Shown here: positions 21,887 through 33,442 of the stretch, piece by piece
How positions within the stretch are numbered: the first letter of the stretch is position 1
Layout: every line of letters starts with the position of its first letter
Source of the DNA: Hymenopellis radicata
Taxonomy: Eukaryota; Basidiomycota; Agaricomycetes; Agaricales; Physalacriaceae
DNA length: 64,000 nucleotides
Direction of reading: 5' to 3'
NCBI GenBank assembly: GCA_015501595.1
Contig: JADNRX010000254.1
Coordinates: forward strand, 1-64,000
Translations under genes and position numbers: made by a program
Notes under the pieces: model-generated
The model's database searches: none
What the model was told of the DNA's origin: nothing
The model's input: only the letters and a program-made list of their open reading frames with translations

Positions 21887-23617
21887 GTTGGAGGTCGTAA
21901 AATGTGTCCTCGGTCTGGTATTTATCAGGCTGAACTGCATCCGTTTTAAGACCCTGTATATTCCATTGTTCACCAAAAACTCATGCTGGGTTTCGCGGGA
22001 GGGCGGTGGAGGATGCAGGCTGAACGTCGCTACGCGTGTTCAAGATGGCCCAAATTCAAGGCCGACACCTGCTCCTCGTCCTCGAGCTCATGCACGCGAA
22101 TCTGTTCAAGGCCATGGATATCAGTATCCTACGCCAGCTATCAGCTCACAGCCACCTATACGAAAAGAAAGGAAGACGCACCATGGTGTCCATACCTGTC
22201 TATCCTTCGCAGCAGAATTCCCGGGAATCGCAAGTCAAAACTGTGGGCTTGTAAGCAATATGGTCGACCTGGGGAAGAGAACACAAAGAGAACAGGAGAG
22301 TTGTGCAAAGTTGCTTAACGACCTTGAAGGCCTGAAGGGCGACGGCGGCTAGAGGCAACGTCAAGGCAACGCAGACTCATAGGTTGAACGCGGCTGTGGT
22401 TACATACCACATACGGCAACTATACTTTTCTTTTTAAGAAATATGGGATGCGTTAATTCCACTTGAAAGCATTACACGGCATCAAGTCTACTTTACTACT
22501 ATGTAGCATAGTTTCATCGTTTCAACCAAAATGCAGTCCGTGAATTGACATATTTCGCTCGGGAAAACCCGTAGGCGCTACCCAGAGACCGATGCCAGGG
22601 TCGACAACTTAGATCTTACCGTTCTCGTCGCCAAATACATGCAAACAAGCGCTTGTTCCTTGAAGCTCCTTCCTTCACACTGCAACACTCCACGCTTCGC
22701 GGTTTCCATATGGAGGCACTCTTCCAGCCGCTGCTGCTGAAGGCACCCCCTCCAGGTCTTTCCCATGCAAATAAATTTGAGGTTCTATTTCCACCCTCAC
22801 CCTTGGGCTGCACTACTAACGGTCAGAGCTAGTTCGTCAGTAGAGGTTTTGGCCGTGAAACAGCTTTGCAGCTGTTCAGGAAAGTCAAAAAAATGGACAA
22901 GGATTCATCTTGGCGTTCTCGTGCCAACTGTCTGGTGGGTTTCTTGCTTGCTGTCAAAACACACCATCTCATGAAGATTAGATTTGCCTCACAGATACGA
23001 CCAAACCCCTATTCATTCTTTCATGTTCTTGCCTTGAACAATTATATGACATGGTATGAGGTTTGTTTTCCCAATTTACATCAGAGGTGACTTTCCTGCC
23101 CAGGATTGTCTTCAAAAAACTTGGGACAACGCTAGTCCATTGTTGAGGCAATCTTGTACGTGTCCGCGCTGTCTTTTCTATACCTCTGGCCAATCATATT
23201 AGGTCCGACTTGCCGACAGAAAGTCTCGCTTGTCCACTTTGACTGGATATCAGCCAATCATTTGGATCGTCTCACTGCTCGTTACATCAAAGCAGAAATG
23301 CGCAATTGTCGTAAACACCACAACCGAAGCGGAAAAGTCCAGGCTAAGGTGGCCCGGCAACTTTCCGGCAGGATTGATCAGAGGCCGCCAGGGTCTATGG
23401 TGGATATGTGCTCCTTGGAGGATATCATTGGGCTGAGTCGCGCAGTGGACTTGGCCTTGGGTGCATCGAATCAACCCACATGATAACCCAGTATGAGACC
23501 ATTTCCAAGACGAGGGGTTTAGGGAGAGGGCCGGTTTGCAAATTCCCAAAAAAGTATAAGTACAACCGTTGTTGGACACTTGTCAGTATATATCAAAACT
23601 CTGAGTTCCACTGAATC
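21887..23617. other. No gene recognised
   Basis: The plus-strand frame from the ATG at 22045 (MAQIQGRHLLLVLELMHANL) runs 70 codons to 22254, but no family is recognised and no exon chain follows. The remaining sequence to the LINE target site shows only short frames. Confidence 0.45.
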
Positions 23618-23634
23618 TTCCTGAGAACTCCAAG
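23618..23634. repeat. Left target-site duplication of LINE-A
   Basis: TTCCTGAGAACTCCAAG here and TTCCTGAAAACTCCAAG at 38597-38613 flank the element; 16 of 17 bases agree. The single difference suggests the insertion is not very recent. Confidence 0.8.
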
Positions 23635-23667
23635 ATGCGCGAAAGAACATAAAACTCAAGACTGCCC

Positions 23668-23850
23668 ATGCCCCACCCCACGAAGTGCCGGACGACGCGC
23701 GACTGCACAATACCTTTCTCCTGCGTACTGTGCGGCGGAGAACACTGCGCGTTCGACCGGGCGTGCCCTAGACGTATGGACGCGAACATCCAGGCGCGCG
23801 AACGATATGATTCCCGCGAGATCATCTCATCGTACGTTGCCAGATGCTGA
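23668..23850 (+). pseudogene. C-terminal remnant of LINE-A ORF1 (gag), zinc knuckle
   Basis: The frame encodes FSCVLCGGEHCAFDRACPRR, a CCHC-type knuckle (C-x2-C-GGEHC...C) typical of the gag C-terminus of Tad/I-like LINEs. It is followed by MDANIQARERYDSREIISSY and a stop at 23850. A related Cys-His cluster in another frame just upstream (RCAKEHKTQDCPCP, about 23635-23675) fits the preceding knuckle. Everything upstream is lost. It overlaps the ORF2 start by seven bases. Confidence 0.65.
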
Positions 23851-25897
23851 ACAACCAACAAGCAATAGCGATACCTGGAAATCTACGCATTAGAAGCCTT
23901 AACGTCGACAAGTCACAGCTGGCACTACAATCTCTCCTACAAAAAGCGACACCTTTAACAACCGACATTCTATGCATACAGGAATGCCCACGGAAACTCA
24001 CGAAGATGCCTTCACTGAACCCGAGCCATTGGACACGCATCCTCCCGTCGAAAGAGCCTCCTCCGGACAAGCCGTATGGCTGCGCGATGTACGTGAGCAA
24101 CCACCTTGCATCCGCCACATGGAGAAAGGTGGAGGTTCAGAGTACACACGTCACGGCCATACAGCTCGACACGGAGGATGCGAAGATCATACTATGTAAC
24201 ATATACAACACTCCTAACTCAGACGACACGATAATTGAACTACGCAATCACTTCGCGAAGCACGACCCAGACTACCAAGTCCTCCTGATCGGTGACTTTA
24301 ACAAGCACGACGCGATGTGGGCAGGACCGGGAAAGATGACCCAATGCGAGAGAAGCGACACAGAGGAAATACTCTCCCTCCTCGCCGACCTGGGCCTGGA
24401 GCTGTGCTCGCCTCAAGGTGTACCGACGTTCACCTCTTTGCGTCCGAACAGTTAGCGTCTAAGCTCGTCAAATGCGAGGTGGAGGAATGGGAATCCACCT
24501 GGCATGACACCATCTTTGTGGAGTTCGACATTAGCCCATCGAGATTCCGCGCCGCGCCACGCCCGCTATACCGCGAAACAGACTGGAAGGAATTTCGGCA
24601 GAAGCTCGCGCGACACTTCGAACGGACCCCCCTCCCAGATGCGAGCAAGATAACCACCAATGCCGAGCTCGACAACCTCGTAGACCGCGTGGTAGATGAG
24701 ACGAAGGAAGTCCTGGACGGAGTAGTACCTAAGGCAAAACCGTCAACCTTCTCGAAGCGATGGTGGACAAAGGGCCTGACGGAGAAGCGGAAGAAGATGT
24801 GCAGAGCGAAACGAAGATGGCAGAAGACCAGAGATGAGGAGGACTGGAAAAAGATGTCAGAGACAAGGAAGGAGTACAGGCGAGCCATCAAGGAACAGAA
24901 GCGAGAGCACTGGAAGAGCTGGCTAGAGGAAATGATGGACAGAGACATCTGGCGGGCGGCGAAGTACGCCACGGACCAGGCTGAGAGCCTCAGTCCGACC
25001 AGGACGCCTGTGATATTTGACTCCGGGGGGCAGGCCCTAGTAAACCCCGGAGCAAAAGCTGAGCTTTTCGCATCATCCTTCTTCCCAGCTCATCCAAAAC
25101 ACCTTAGCCCTAAACCGCTGCAAGACCCTATGCCAGAGATTGACGACGGAGAAATAACGAAGGAACAGCTGCTAAAGTCGCTGCAGAGCGCGAAGGCGTA
25201 CGGAGCGCCGGGTCCGTCGGGCATCCCCAACGTGGCCCTACAAAGCGCTGAGAAGTTCTTCACTGATACCCTCTATTCCATTCTGATGGCATCACTTCGA
25301 ATCAGATACTATCCACAGCGCTTTCGAATATTCAAGACCATAGTCCTTCGCAAGCCGGGCCGCTCGGACTACACGATCGCGAAGTCGTATCGACCAATAG
25401 CGCTACAAGAGACGATGGGGAAAGTCATAGAAGCGACGATGGCGCGTCATATCACCGGCCTACTGGAAGACAACGACAGACTGCCACAGCACCACTACAG
25501 GGGACGCACTGGTCGTTGCACCACGGACGCGCTGACACAGACCATCAAGGACGCATGGCGGGTGGGGAAGGTGGCGAGTGCACTCTATATGGACATCTCA
25601 GCGGCCTTCCCGAATGTAGCACACCTGCGACTCCAAGAACGAATGCGAGAGATGGGGTTGTCGGAGAAGGTAGTGGCGTGGACAAAGAGCTTTTTGGAGA
25701 ATCGCCTGACGACGCTCTCCTTCGACGACTTTACATCAGAGCTGACGGCTGTTCCAACAGGTGTCCCACAAGGATCTCCTCTGAGTGTCATTCTATACCT
25801 GATCTATAGCGCCAGCCTTCTAGAGATTGGAGCTGGAGTACGGGGAAAGCAAGATAGAAACTTAGGATTCATCGACGACACGGTGCTAGTGGTGGTT
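23844..25897 (+). pseudogene. LINE-A ORF2, endonuclease and reverse transcriptase half
   Basis: Residues 1-200 from 23844 are an AP-endonuclease-like domain: LRIRSLNVDKSQLALQSL, DILCIQECP, VLLIGDFNKHDAMWAG. Near 24430 the frame shifts and the usual Ser-Asp-His end of the domain is not recognisable. The RT in the second frame has SYRPIALQETMGKVIEA, ALYMDISAAFPNVAH (first catalytic Asp), VPTGVPQGSPLSVILYLIYS and the active site LGFIDDTVLVVV. The open frame is cut after this Val by the nested insertion. With the cut repaired in silico, it continues in frame at 36359. The frameshift alone probably makes the copy inactive. Confidence 0.85.
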
Positions 25898-25907
25898 CCG
25901 GGGCAAC

Positions 25908-26699
25908 TTGTTGCCGGCTTTCACGGTTGTATGGTGCAGCGAAATAGGGCAGGCACCGCCATATACCATATATATCCTTTATTTCCCTATTGGGATGTTT
26001 TGGCACGTGCTATTACTTTTGTCACGCTGTAGGCGCTTGTTAGTCCATTCCATTTACTTTGTACTCGTTCTACGCAGTTTTCTCTTTCTTTTTTTCGCAC
26101 TGGTATGATTTATTGACTGTATATTCTTCGTTACTTTATTCTCCTGCTATTTACTGATGCTGGGAACTACACTGATCCGCTGTGTGCATTCTCGGCGATT
26201 CGACCTCCTCTACTCTCAATCTTCATTCCAGGTAGTCATTGCTGTGCCCTCTCTTGACGTTCTCCCTCATGCTCTCACTTTTATTCTGCCTTGTAGTCTT
26301 CTCCGCCGCTGTCAACAGCATCGTTAGTGTGGGCTGTCCAGATCGGGCAGTCCCACCCACTCTTCCTTTGACCACCACTACGAATTCTCGTTTTGCCCCA
26401 CGCTCATGACATCCGCGTCCGATGGATCTGTTATTAACGGGACTGTGTTCTTTATTGTTGGAATCTGTCATCGTCACCTTTTCATCTCAAGGCCGACATC
26501 AACTGTCCGGCGCGGCTGTCCGCAAGTTCAGAAGGCGCACTTAGTGCTCTGAGATGTGTAGTGGTCAAGATGGGGACGGATAAGGCTATGACAGGGCACT
26601 AGATGGGCTGCAGTTGTGTATTTCATTGTTTGCTGGCGGCAACGACAGTCAGGTGTGTATTTCTTGTTCTTCTTTTACCGTAACCCACTCTTCATGTTT
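25908..26699. other. Left part of the nested insertion, no gene recognised
   Basis: Pyrimidine-rich sequence with short frames on both strands. The minus-strand frame 26477-26223 shows no known domain. This may be element backbone rather than captured sequence. Confidence 0.45.
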
Positions 26700-28454
26700 C
26701 CAGACTACACCCACCAAATCCGCGTACACCCTCACTGGTGACGTACTCTCCCACCATTCTCAGCGTTCTCCAAGCACGCTTTCGTGGTGACCTGCCATAT
26801 ACGCGGGTCGGTGCCTCCAATCTAGTCGTCGTAAACCCATAGAAGACGCTCGCCAACGTCAATAATATATCTGCGAAGGAGTATGAGGACCGGTGTTACA
26901 AGGACACAAGCCTGCCAATGGTAGACACGCCCGAGCCGCTCCAGCCGCATCCATATGAGCTCGCGGCGCGCATGTATTTGATGATGAGAAGGAGAAACGA
27001 GCGTCAGGCCCTGCTTTCGAGGTACGTCGTCGCCGCGAATCCTGACTCGCCACTGACGTTGTTACAGAGGCATAACCGGCTCACGCAAGTCGTCGTACTC
27101 GTAGTGAACCAGATTCTCCAGCTCGCCAGCTCGCCAGCCATTCGGACAAGGAGGTCAAGCTTGCTGAGCAAATTACCACAGTCCTCGAATCGTTTGGCAA
27201 TTCTAAAACACTTGTGAGCCCGAACGCCTCTCGCCACATATGCTACCTTGAGCTATAGCTGCCGCCAAGGTGCTGGCGTTTGGCCTCGATAAATCCCGCC
27301 TAAACCGCCTTGCTCACGAGGAGCGGTCATACCATATTTTTTATCAGTTCCTCGCAGGCGGGATACTCTTAATATCGAGGACATGCCTGACTACGCCCTC
27401 CTCGCCTCGTCGGGTACCTACCGCCTCCCCTCCGATCCATTCAGCGATAATTCCATAGCCATGGCGAGCTTCGCTAGCCATGCGCTCCTCGCTTTAAGCC
27501 AAAGCCATCACTTCCATTTTCGCCCTCATTATTGCGATACTCGAGCTTGGCAACCTCCAGTTCCTCGAGGGCGACCAGCACGATTGCACTGCGTATATTC
27601 CAACGCACCCATTTTAGAACGCCTGCTCGGGCGAGACACTGACAAACAAGGACCAGCTACCGTTCTTGCAGAGCAGCAGCGCGACAAGTTTGTTCGCGAT
27701 TTATACGCTATTCTCTTCGCCTTTGTTGTCGAGACTATCAACCACAATCTCGCTCCCAGTTCCAAGAACGCTCCACCCGCCTCCCAAATCGTCATCCTAG
27801 ACCAGCCTGGCTTCCAGACCCGTGGTGCATCTGGCACTCCGTTCACGCGTTGGGAGGCCAAGCTCCACTTGTCGCTGTCTACGGTCAAAACGGATTTGAC
27901 GAGTTTGCCATCAATTTTGCAAAGGAGATCCTACACTCTTTCGTGCAGCGATACATTTTCGAGGATAGCGTTGGATATAACGGTCAGATCATTGGCGATG
28001 GATTACCCTACCTCAGATCCAGACGATGGACAGCTTGGCCTGCGTGGAACCGCTTAGCGGCCCCCAAGTTGAGGAGCGGGTGCAGCGGAAACCGGGCGGT
28101 CTCTTGGGTGTCGTCGCCAAGGCCTGTTCATCATTCAAATCGGGCAAAGGCGACGACCACCGAAACGAGGATCTGCTGCAGGACCTGGCGACCAAGTTCG
28201 GTGTACACGCATCCTTCGTTGCGAGCCCAAGTGTCGGGGGCCAGGCGGATCGCACTCTTTTTGGTATCAACCGCTATGCCGGCCAAGTGTCATACGACAT
28301 AACCCGCTTCATTGAGAAGAATGCAGATCTTTTGGATTCGACGGTTGTACCTCTACTTCGCAACTCGACCGAGGCTTTCGTTGCCAAGCTCTTCTCTTGG
28401 TACGTCTTTCGTTGTCTCTATTGTCCATTAACTCTGAACTCACTAAAGCCGTAG
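26700..28454 (+). pseudogene. Chitin synthase, myosin-motor-like domain, decayed
   Basis: Blocks in the order of class V/VI fungal chitin synthase motor domains: ARFRGDLPYTRVGASNLVVV, AKEYEDRCYKDTSLPMVDTP, EPLQPHPYELAARMYLMMRR, a P-loop reading GITGSRKSS, AAKVLAFGLDKSRLNRLAHE, SIFALIIAILELGNLQFLEG, RDKFVRDLYAILFAFVVET, ASQIVILDQPGFQTRG, VYGQNGFDEFAINFAKEILH, GVHASFVASPSVGGQADRTL and RNSTEAFVAKLFS. The source enzyme couples a motor head to chitin polymerisation at hyphal tips. Frames change many times, there is an in-frame TAG after VVVNP and tandem stops (TAG TGA) after the P-loop. The P-loop has Arg where GKS-type motors have Gly. Clearly non-functional. Confidence 0.8.
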
Positions 28455-29850
28455 ACCTGCCCCCGCCGCTATCAACGTCGGGAGCAACGGTCTTTGCCCA
28501 AGGCCTCACGGACGAATCCGCCGATGCATTCCCGCAGTTTGCTAGCTGACCGCCCTTGAAGAATCATTCCGGATTTGCAGGTCTGGCGAACAGCGCAGGT
28601 AAGCTCTATTCTTCGTCGGTTGTAATGCTTCACTGACCGGGGCTTGCTAGTCTGCCATTGATATAGCTTTAATTGTATCGGTGAGGCGCTGCTCCTTTGG
28701 GTTTCTCAATACTTATTGAATGGTTATCTTATTGTAGCCGATGTGTTCAAGGACTATCTGCTTGTCTTGCCACCGAGTCGGGTGCAGGATGTATCTGCGT
28801 CGGTATGAGCACCGACAACTCGAGTCTTTGACTCCGACTGTAACTACAACTCTTGCTGGTGGGTTTTCCTTATGCTCCGAGTTTACTCTGAACTGATTGT
28901 TCACTAGCGATAGCATATAACTCGACTTCATCAGCAAGACTTGGCTCTGCGCCGAATGGTCAGAATTCCTGGATAGCCCGTCGACGGCACAGTGGAATCA
29001 TTTGGCTCCGCGCCGGTGAATAATAGTTTGGCTTCGCGCCGGCTAATCCACGAGACGGCAGTTGAACTCATGAGCATGGTCTTGAGAGTGTACTCATACC
29101 TGAAATATGTCAATGTATGTCGCCTTGTCTGATTGGGGTTTTGACCGCCTTTTTTCATCGGTGAGCTGTTCATCATCACTGTACTGATCTACGCGTTTAC
29201 TCACGTATTAACAGAAGGACGTCGTGTCCCGCTTCTTGTTCAATTGTGAGTGTCATTTCATGTGTTATCATATGCAATCCTGACTTGACTGTCAGCGTGT
29301 ACCAATACTTCAACTCGGCCCTTGTCTCGCGCCCCGTCAAACACGAACTTTTCAATTCGTTCGACGTGAACGTGGCGCGCCTGGCTCCGCACCGGGCATT
29401 CGCTCATCGCTTAATGTTCGCGAGTTCCTGGCTCCGTGACGGGAATGTGGAATTTGTCTTCATCTCGACGTTGCACACATGGTGGTAGGTTGTCCTTGCG
29501 TGGGTACCAGACTTTGCTAACCTCTTGCCGCAGTTTCCTCTGAGGCAGGGAGTTGTTAGACTAGCTTAGTACATCTACCTACTACAGTAGAGTACTCTTC
29601 TTCGTTTCGTTACCTTTGCGAATGGTGCGTTGACTGTTTCCCTTGTTAAACTCCACTAACCATTCGTTCACAGGAACAGTATCCGCTCAGGTTCTCTGCG
29701 TGACTTGAATTTGAGACCTGCCCCCGTTGAGGGAGCCGTGAAGGAAGCGATGAACGGTCTCAAGAGTTCAGCGATGTCATCCCGCACTGGCCGCCCAATC
29801 TATATTCCAAGGTTCTACGCTACCGCCTTTGCACGCCCCCAGTCCTCGAC
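28455..29850. other. Gap between chitin synthase blocks, with dispersed GGCTCCGCGCCGG motif
   Basis: No gene recognised. Variants of TTTGGCTCCGCGCCGG occur at about 28945, 28991, 29026, 29385 and 29428. Several GT...AG intron-like segments are present, but the exons between them are under 100 bp. Confidence 0.45.
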
Positions 29851-30345
29851 ATGATATGCACCCGATGCGCTTCTGCCACAAACCTGTATCTAATGACCGA
29901 GCTCCCCAAACACCTTTTCCGAAGACTAGATGGCAGACCTCGCTCGGACGCTGATGAGCTTCTCCCGTTTCTCCGCCTAATCGATGCCAACCCAGCCATA
30001 CCCCCTCTGAACGTGAACGCCCACAGCGGATTCGCGTTGACGATGGCCGTGCACGCCTCGTTCATTCGTCTCATACACCACCTCCTCGAAATGGGCGCGA
30101 ACCCTGCTGCTGCCAAGGACGCTATCGCGATTATTGTCGCCATACGCAAGAAGGATCTTAATCTCGTGCGTATGCTCGTCGAGCACAAGTCTTGCTCGAA
30201 AAGGTGGCGGATTCCGGATAGGATGCGGTGTAGTGAGTTTCCAGAGCTGCTCAAGGTCGCGATCAAGGTGGACGCAAGGGATATTGTGGATTATCTGCGC
30301 GAGAAGGGGTGTGTGCCGGACTTGGGAATGATCAAGTCGTTGTAG
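29851..30345 (+). CDS. Ankyrin-like protein, 164 residues, possibly a captured C-terminus
   Basis: From ATGs near 29851 the frame includes LPFLRLIDANPAIPPLNVNA, HSGFALTMAVHASFIRLIHH, LLEMGANPAAAKDAIAIIVA, RKKDLNLVRMLVE and VDARDIVDYLREKGCVPDLG. The spacing of Ala/Leu helices and G-A-N-P turns resembles degenerate ankyrin repeats in fungal proteins whose C-terminus ends with KG..PDL. The frame is open to a TAG at 30343. It lies between two blocks of the chitin synthase pseudogene and probably represents the 3' part of another gene, because the upstream exons are not recognisable. Open frame in a decayed setting; function unknown. Confidence 0.5.
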   Translation: MICTRCASATNLYLMTELPKHLFRRLDGRPRSDADELLPFLRLIDANPAIPPLNVNAHSGFALTMAVHASFIRLIHHLLEMGANPAAAKDAIAIIVAIRKKDLNLVRMLVEHKSCSKRWRIPDRMRCSEFPELLKVAIKVDARDIVDYLREKGCVPDLGMIKSL

Positions 30346-30639
30346 GTTCCTTTGTCGTTCTGTTTGTTGTTCCGCGCTGATAACGTTCCAGGACGTGTAT
30401 CATGGACGACACTGCCTAAAACTACTATCCTTTCATGCATAATCTCTCCGTTCAAGCAACACGATACATGTTAATAAAGAAGGAGACCGTCGTTACGTGC
30501 CGAGAAGCACAACCGTGATGAGAGCATCGTCGTTCAGGCGCAGGTCTCTTCTCTTCCGCGGTCTCCCACTACCATTTCCTACTCGGCTCCTAAAGAGGAA
30601 ACCCCCGAACTCGTCGCCCGAAGACATATCCCGTCACCA

Positions 30640-31160
30640 CTCAGATCAACTTTACACTATCAAACCTCCTCTTCACGATCGAGAATGCCCACCTCTGGAC
30701 ACTCTCACGTATACGTCCAAACGACTCTGGGTCATCCAGCTCTTTCGACAAGGGCCGTGTCAAGGCCCAGATTCGCTCCCTGTTACTCCCGGATTTGGCG
30801 TCTTGGCTCGGCAGAGTACGTCGCCGACTACGAGGTAGCCTTGAGGTAGCCGAGTTTTTCGAGCGCTATGTTCCAACCATGCAGGGTTCGGTTACTGGTG
30901 CGAACAGATGGAAGGAGAGTGTAGACTTTGCGCTGGGACATAGGATGATCTGGCTGTCTTACAACGCGTGGAAGATGGCCGAAGATCCATTACGCGCTCA
31001 GGAGAAAGACGCGAGGCGGATGATGGCTGAGGGCGGAATGGTTGATGATGAGGATGGGAGTGTGGCGCCCTTGACGCTTGGGGGCGATGGGCTGGTGTCC
31101 GAGGATACTCTCGCGCCTGAACTCGACGTTCCGGGACCAGAACATGAACTGTTTGAACAA
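30640..31160 (+). pseudogene. Chitin synthase, post-motor block
   Basis: FTIENAHLWTLSRIRPNDSG, KGRVKAQIRSLLLPDLASWL, then EVAEFFERYVPTMQG and WKESVDFALGHRMIWLSYNA, WKMAEDPLRAQEKDARRMM. These follow the motor core in myosin-motor chitin synthases (the IRPND motif marks the end of the head). Strand and order match the block at 26700-28454, so both may derive from one captured gene. A one-base deletion near 30840 shifts the frame between DYEVAL and EVAEFF. The membrane and catalytic domains are absent. Confidence 0.75.
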
Positions 31161-31492
31161 CGCGTTCTACGTCGACCTCACCATCGATACAGCACACTTG
31201 TCTGTTGAATGTGTCGACTGTCCAGGTAACGGAGCGATGGAAGAGAAAAAGGTAGCACGTTCGTCGTGCTGTCATTCATGGGAACCTGTCGTGGAAATGC
31301 CTTGCTATTGGCCTGTTCACTGATTCCTCGAATGAACAAATCATAAATGCTCCCGAGGTAGTTTTATCCAGGTTTGATCTCTATTTTGAAAACTGTTGAT
31401 AGCTTTTTGTAGCGTACCAATAGCAATATAACAGCTCTACAGCCAAAATCGCGCTTATATAGTGCCCGAGGAAAGCTTCGTTTCGTTCTCCT

Positions 31493-31999
31493 ATGTCGCA
31501 TACAGCCAGGCGGTTCCTGTCGACAATAACCGTCAAACCGACGCCTTCAAAGGCGCATCACCATGGGCCATTACCGTCCAATACATTTCCCAAGGGATAC
31601 CTCTTGACTGGCATCCACGGCGGTGTCAAAAAAGTTTCCGGTGTTCCCATTATCCTCTCGACATCGTCCAAGCTCACATCGGCCGCAGGCTGTTTCACCC
31701 GAAACGCCTTCAAAGCAGTACCTGTCGTCGTATCCGAGGACATCTTGGCCAGAAATGGTGGACGCGCTCGAGCGGTCGTCGTAAACAGCGGCTGTGCCAA
31801 CGCTGTCACCGGGAAGCAGGGCATGGACGACGCTTGGGCAATGGTAAAGGCAACAGACGCTCTCCTCCCTTCAACCAACTCGGAAACACTCGTCATGTCC
31901 ACCGGCGTTATCGGTCAAAACCTACCCATCTCCAAAGTCTTGTCCGCAATCCAATCCCAACAAGCCGACCGGGATGCGGGTTTGGCTCAGTCCCTTTAA
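31493..31999 (+). pseudogene. ARG7: ArgJ-family ornithine/glutamate N-acetyltransferase, N-terminal fragment
   Basis: 168 codons from ATG 31493. The first 25 residues (MSHTARRFLSTITVKPT) look like a mitochondrial presequence. Then come FPKGYLLTGIHGGVKKVSG, CFTRNAFKAVPVVVSEDILA, GGRARAVVVNSGCANAVTGK, QGMDDAWAMVKATDALLPS and TLVMSTGVIGQNLPISKVL, matching the alpha-chain part of ArgJ in arginine biosynthesis. The frame stops at 31997 after DRDAGLAQSL. The self-cleavage site and the beta chain are missing, leaving about a third of the usual length. The surviving part has no frameshift. Confidence 0.8.
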
Positions 32000-33265
32000 A
32001 TAAACCCGTCCGCTGGCTTCAATGTACCCTGAGAGGATGATGCTATGTCAAGAGATCCTCGGTGCAGTCAACGGGCAGGTGTGACGGTAGTGAGTGTTCA
32101 GTCTGCTCACATCGATGACTTCGTTTGTTGACGAGTCTGCAGTCCCTATGCGGTTCCACCGGAGCATTAACACTGGGGCCGGGTTTGACGTCACTGGAAT
32201 CCCTGCGCTCCTGATCGAGTCTTTAGCATTCTGCTTCGCTTCAAAGTCTGCGTCTGTAACTTCAAGGTATCAACACGATAGAGGTCTTCGACATGCACTA
32301 CACGGATCCAGTGTTCTACCGCCTGTTTGCTTACTGTTCGCTCTTTCGTGGGATACCTTTCTCCCCGCCAGCCCGGTAGCTCTAGGGTTTTCTCCTCAAT
32401 GAGGTTTTCCCCAGAAAGTTTTGATGCACCCATGGCCTGTGTCGCCCTTCTCTTTCTGAATTACTTACATTTCTCTTAACAAATAAAATTCTTCTTTGCT
32501 TGCAGTGACACTTCGAACGAAAGTTAAACCTAAGACTTGCTCCTTAGCTTCTGGTCGAGCCTTGCGATGAGAAAACAAGATTTTAATTTACATGGGTATT
32601 TCGAGACCAGACCACTTCTTCACATCGTCGTCAGTTGGACCAGCGGGGAAATCGGAGGCAGCCCAAGGAAGGAGTGTCAACAAGCTACAACAACGCGTCA
32701 GCTTCAAGTACTTTTCGTCCACCACCACCGAGTCTACGCGATTACTGTAATTGGCTTCTCCGCTAGTCCATTACTAGTCGACGTAAGGCCAAATCTCGCG
32801 AATGCGATGTGACGGTGACTGGTCCGGTCCACTTCCGGTCCTCACTTATCCTGGGCTCAAATATAATCGCCCAACAGCTTCATGGACCAGACGCGCGTCG
32901 CTGCCGGGTGTGTGCGCCTTTTCGGTCTGGCGAGAACTTCTGGCGGACAAACGAGTGGCGTATCAAGCAGGTTATAGTTATCGTGAGTCCTCTATTCGTC
33001 CAATATCGCCTGCTGTGCGAGTTTCAGCACAGTACCTCCTCCTAATGGGAGTGAGTGAATGGGAGTTTTGCATTCCCATCTCCATAACATGGACTGGTAC
33101 GAACACTGAAGGAGAGATGAAGCGCGCTGCAACGCTCGGGATAGTGTTAGGGTCTGTATCACTGAGAGAGCCAGAAGGTATATAAAGGTCAGCGTCTGCT
33201 CTTTCTCCCAGTTTCATCTTCTTTTCACCCTTTTCTTCGCCGACTTTGATAGTCTCCTTTTTACT
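32000..33265. other. No gene recognised inside the nested insertion
   Basis: A minus-strand frame 32433-32191 starts MGASKLSGENLIEEKTLELP but matches nothing known to me. The rest has only short frames. Confidence 0.4.
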
Positions 33266-33442
33266 ATGATCGCCACCGACTCGATGTCCAACTTTGCAGG
33301 CAAGGTTATCGACGCCGGTCGTCTTAGGCTGCTTGACTGTATCGGCACAGACGCCTTTATGCTCGACTCTTCTGCTATAAATTCGACATTGGGGCTCCGC
33401 GTCGTCGCCTCTCTGATCAATGGCTCACTGCCCCCTGCTTAG
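33266..33442 (+). pseudogene. Possible protein-kinase N-terminus, captured fragment
   Basis: A 58-codon frame contains MSNFAGKVIDAGRLRLLDCI, then GTDAF. Agaricomycete Ser/Thr kinases often begin with a similar G..(V/I)D.GRL.L...LG.GA.G segment leading into the Gly loop. After GTDAF the similarity ends and a stop follows. Weak, because the match covers about 25 residues. Confidence 0.35.

Noticed and set aside
25887..25900. Canonical Helitron ends for the nested insertion
   Set aside because: A TC is present at the left edge, but it is not preceded by A, and no CTRR with a strong hairpin coincides with the right edge fixed by the ORF2 frame.
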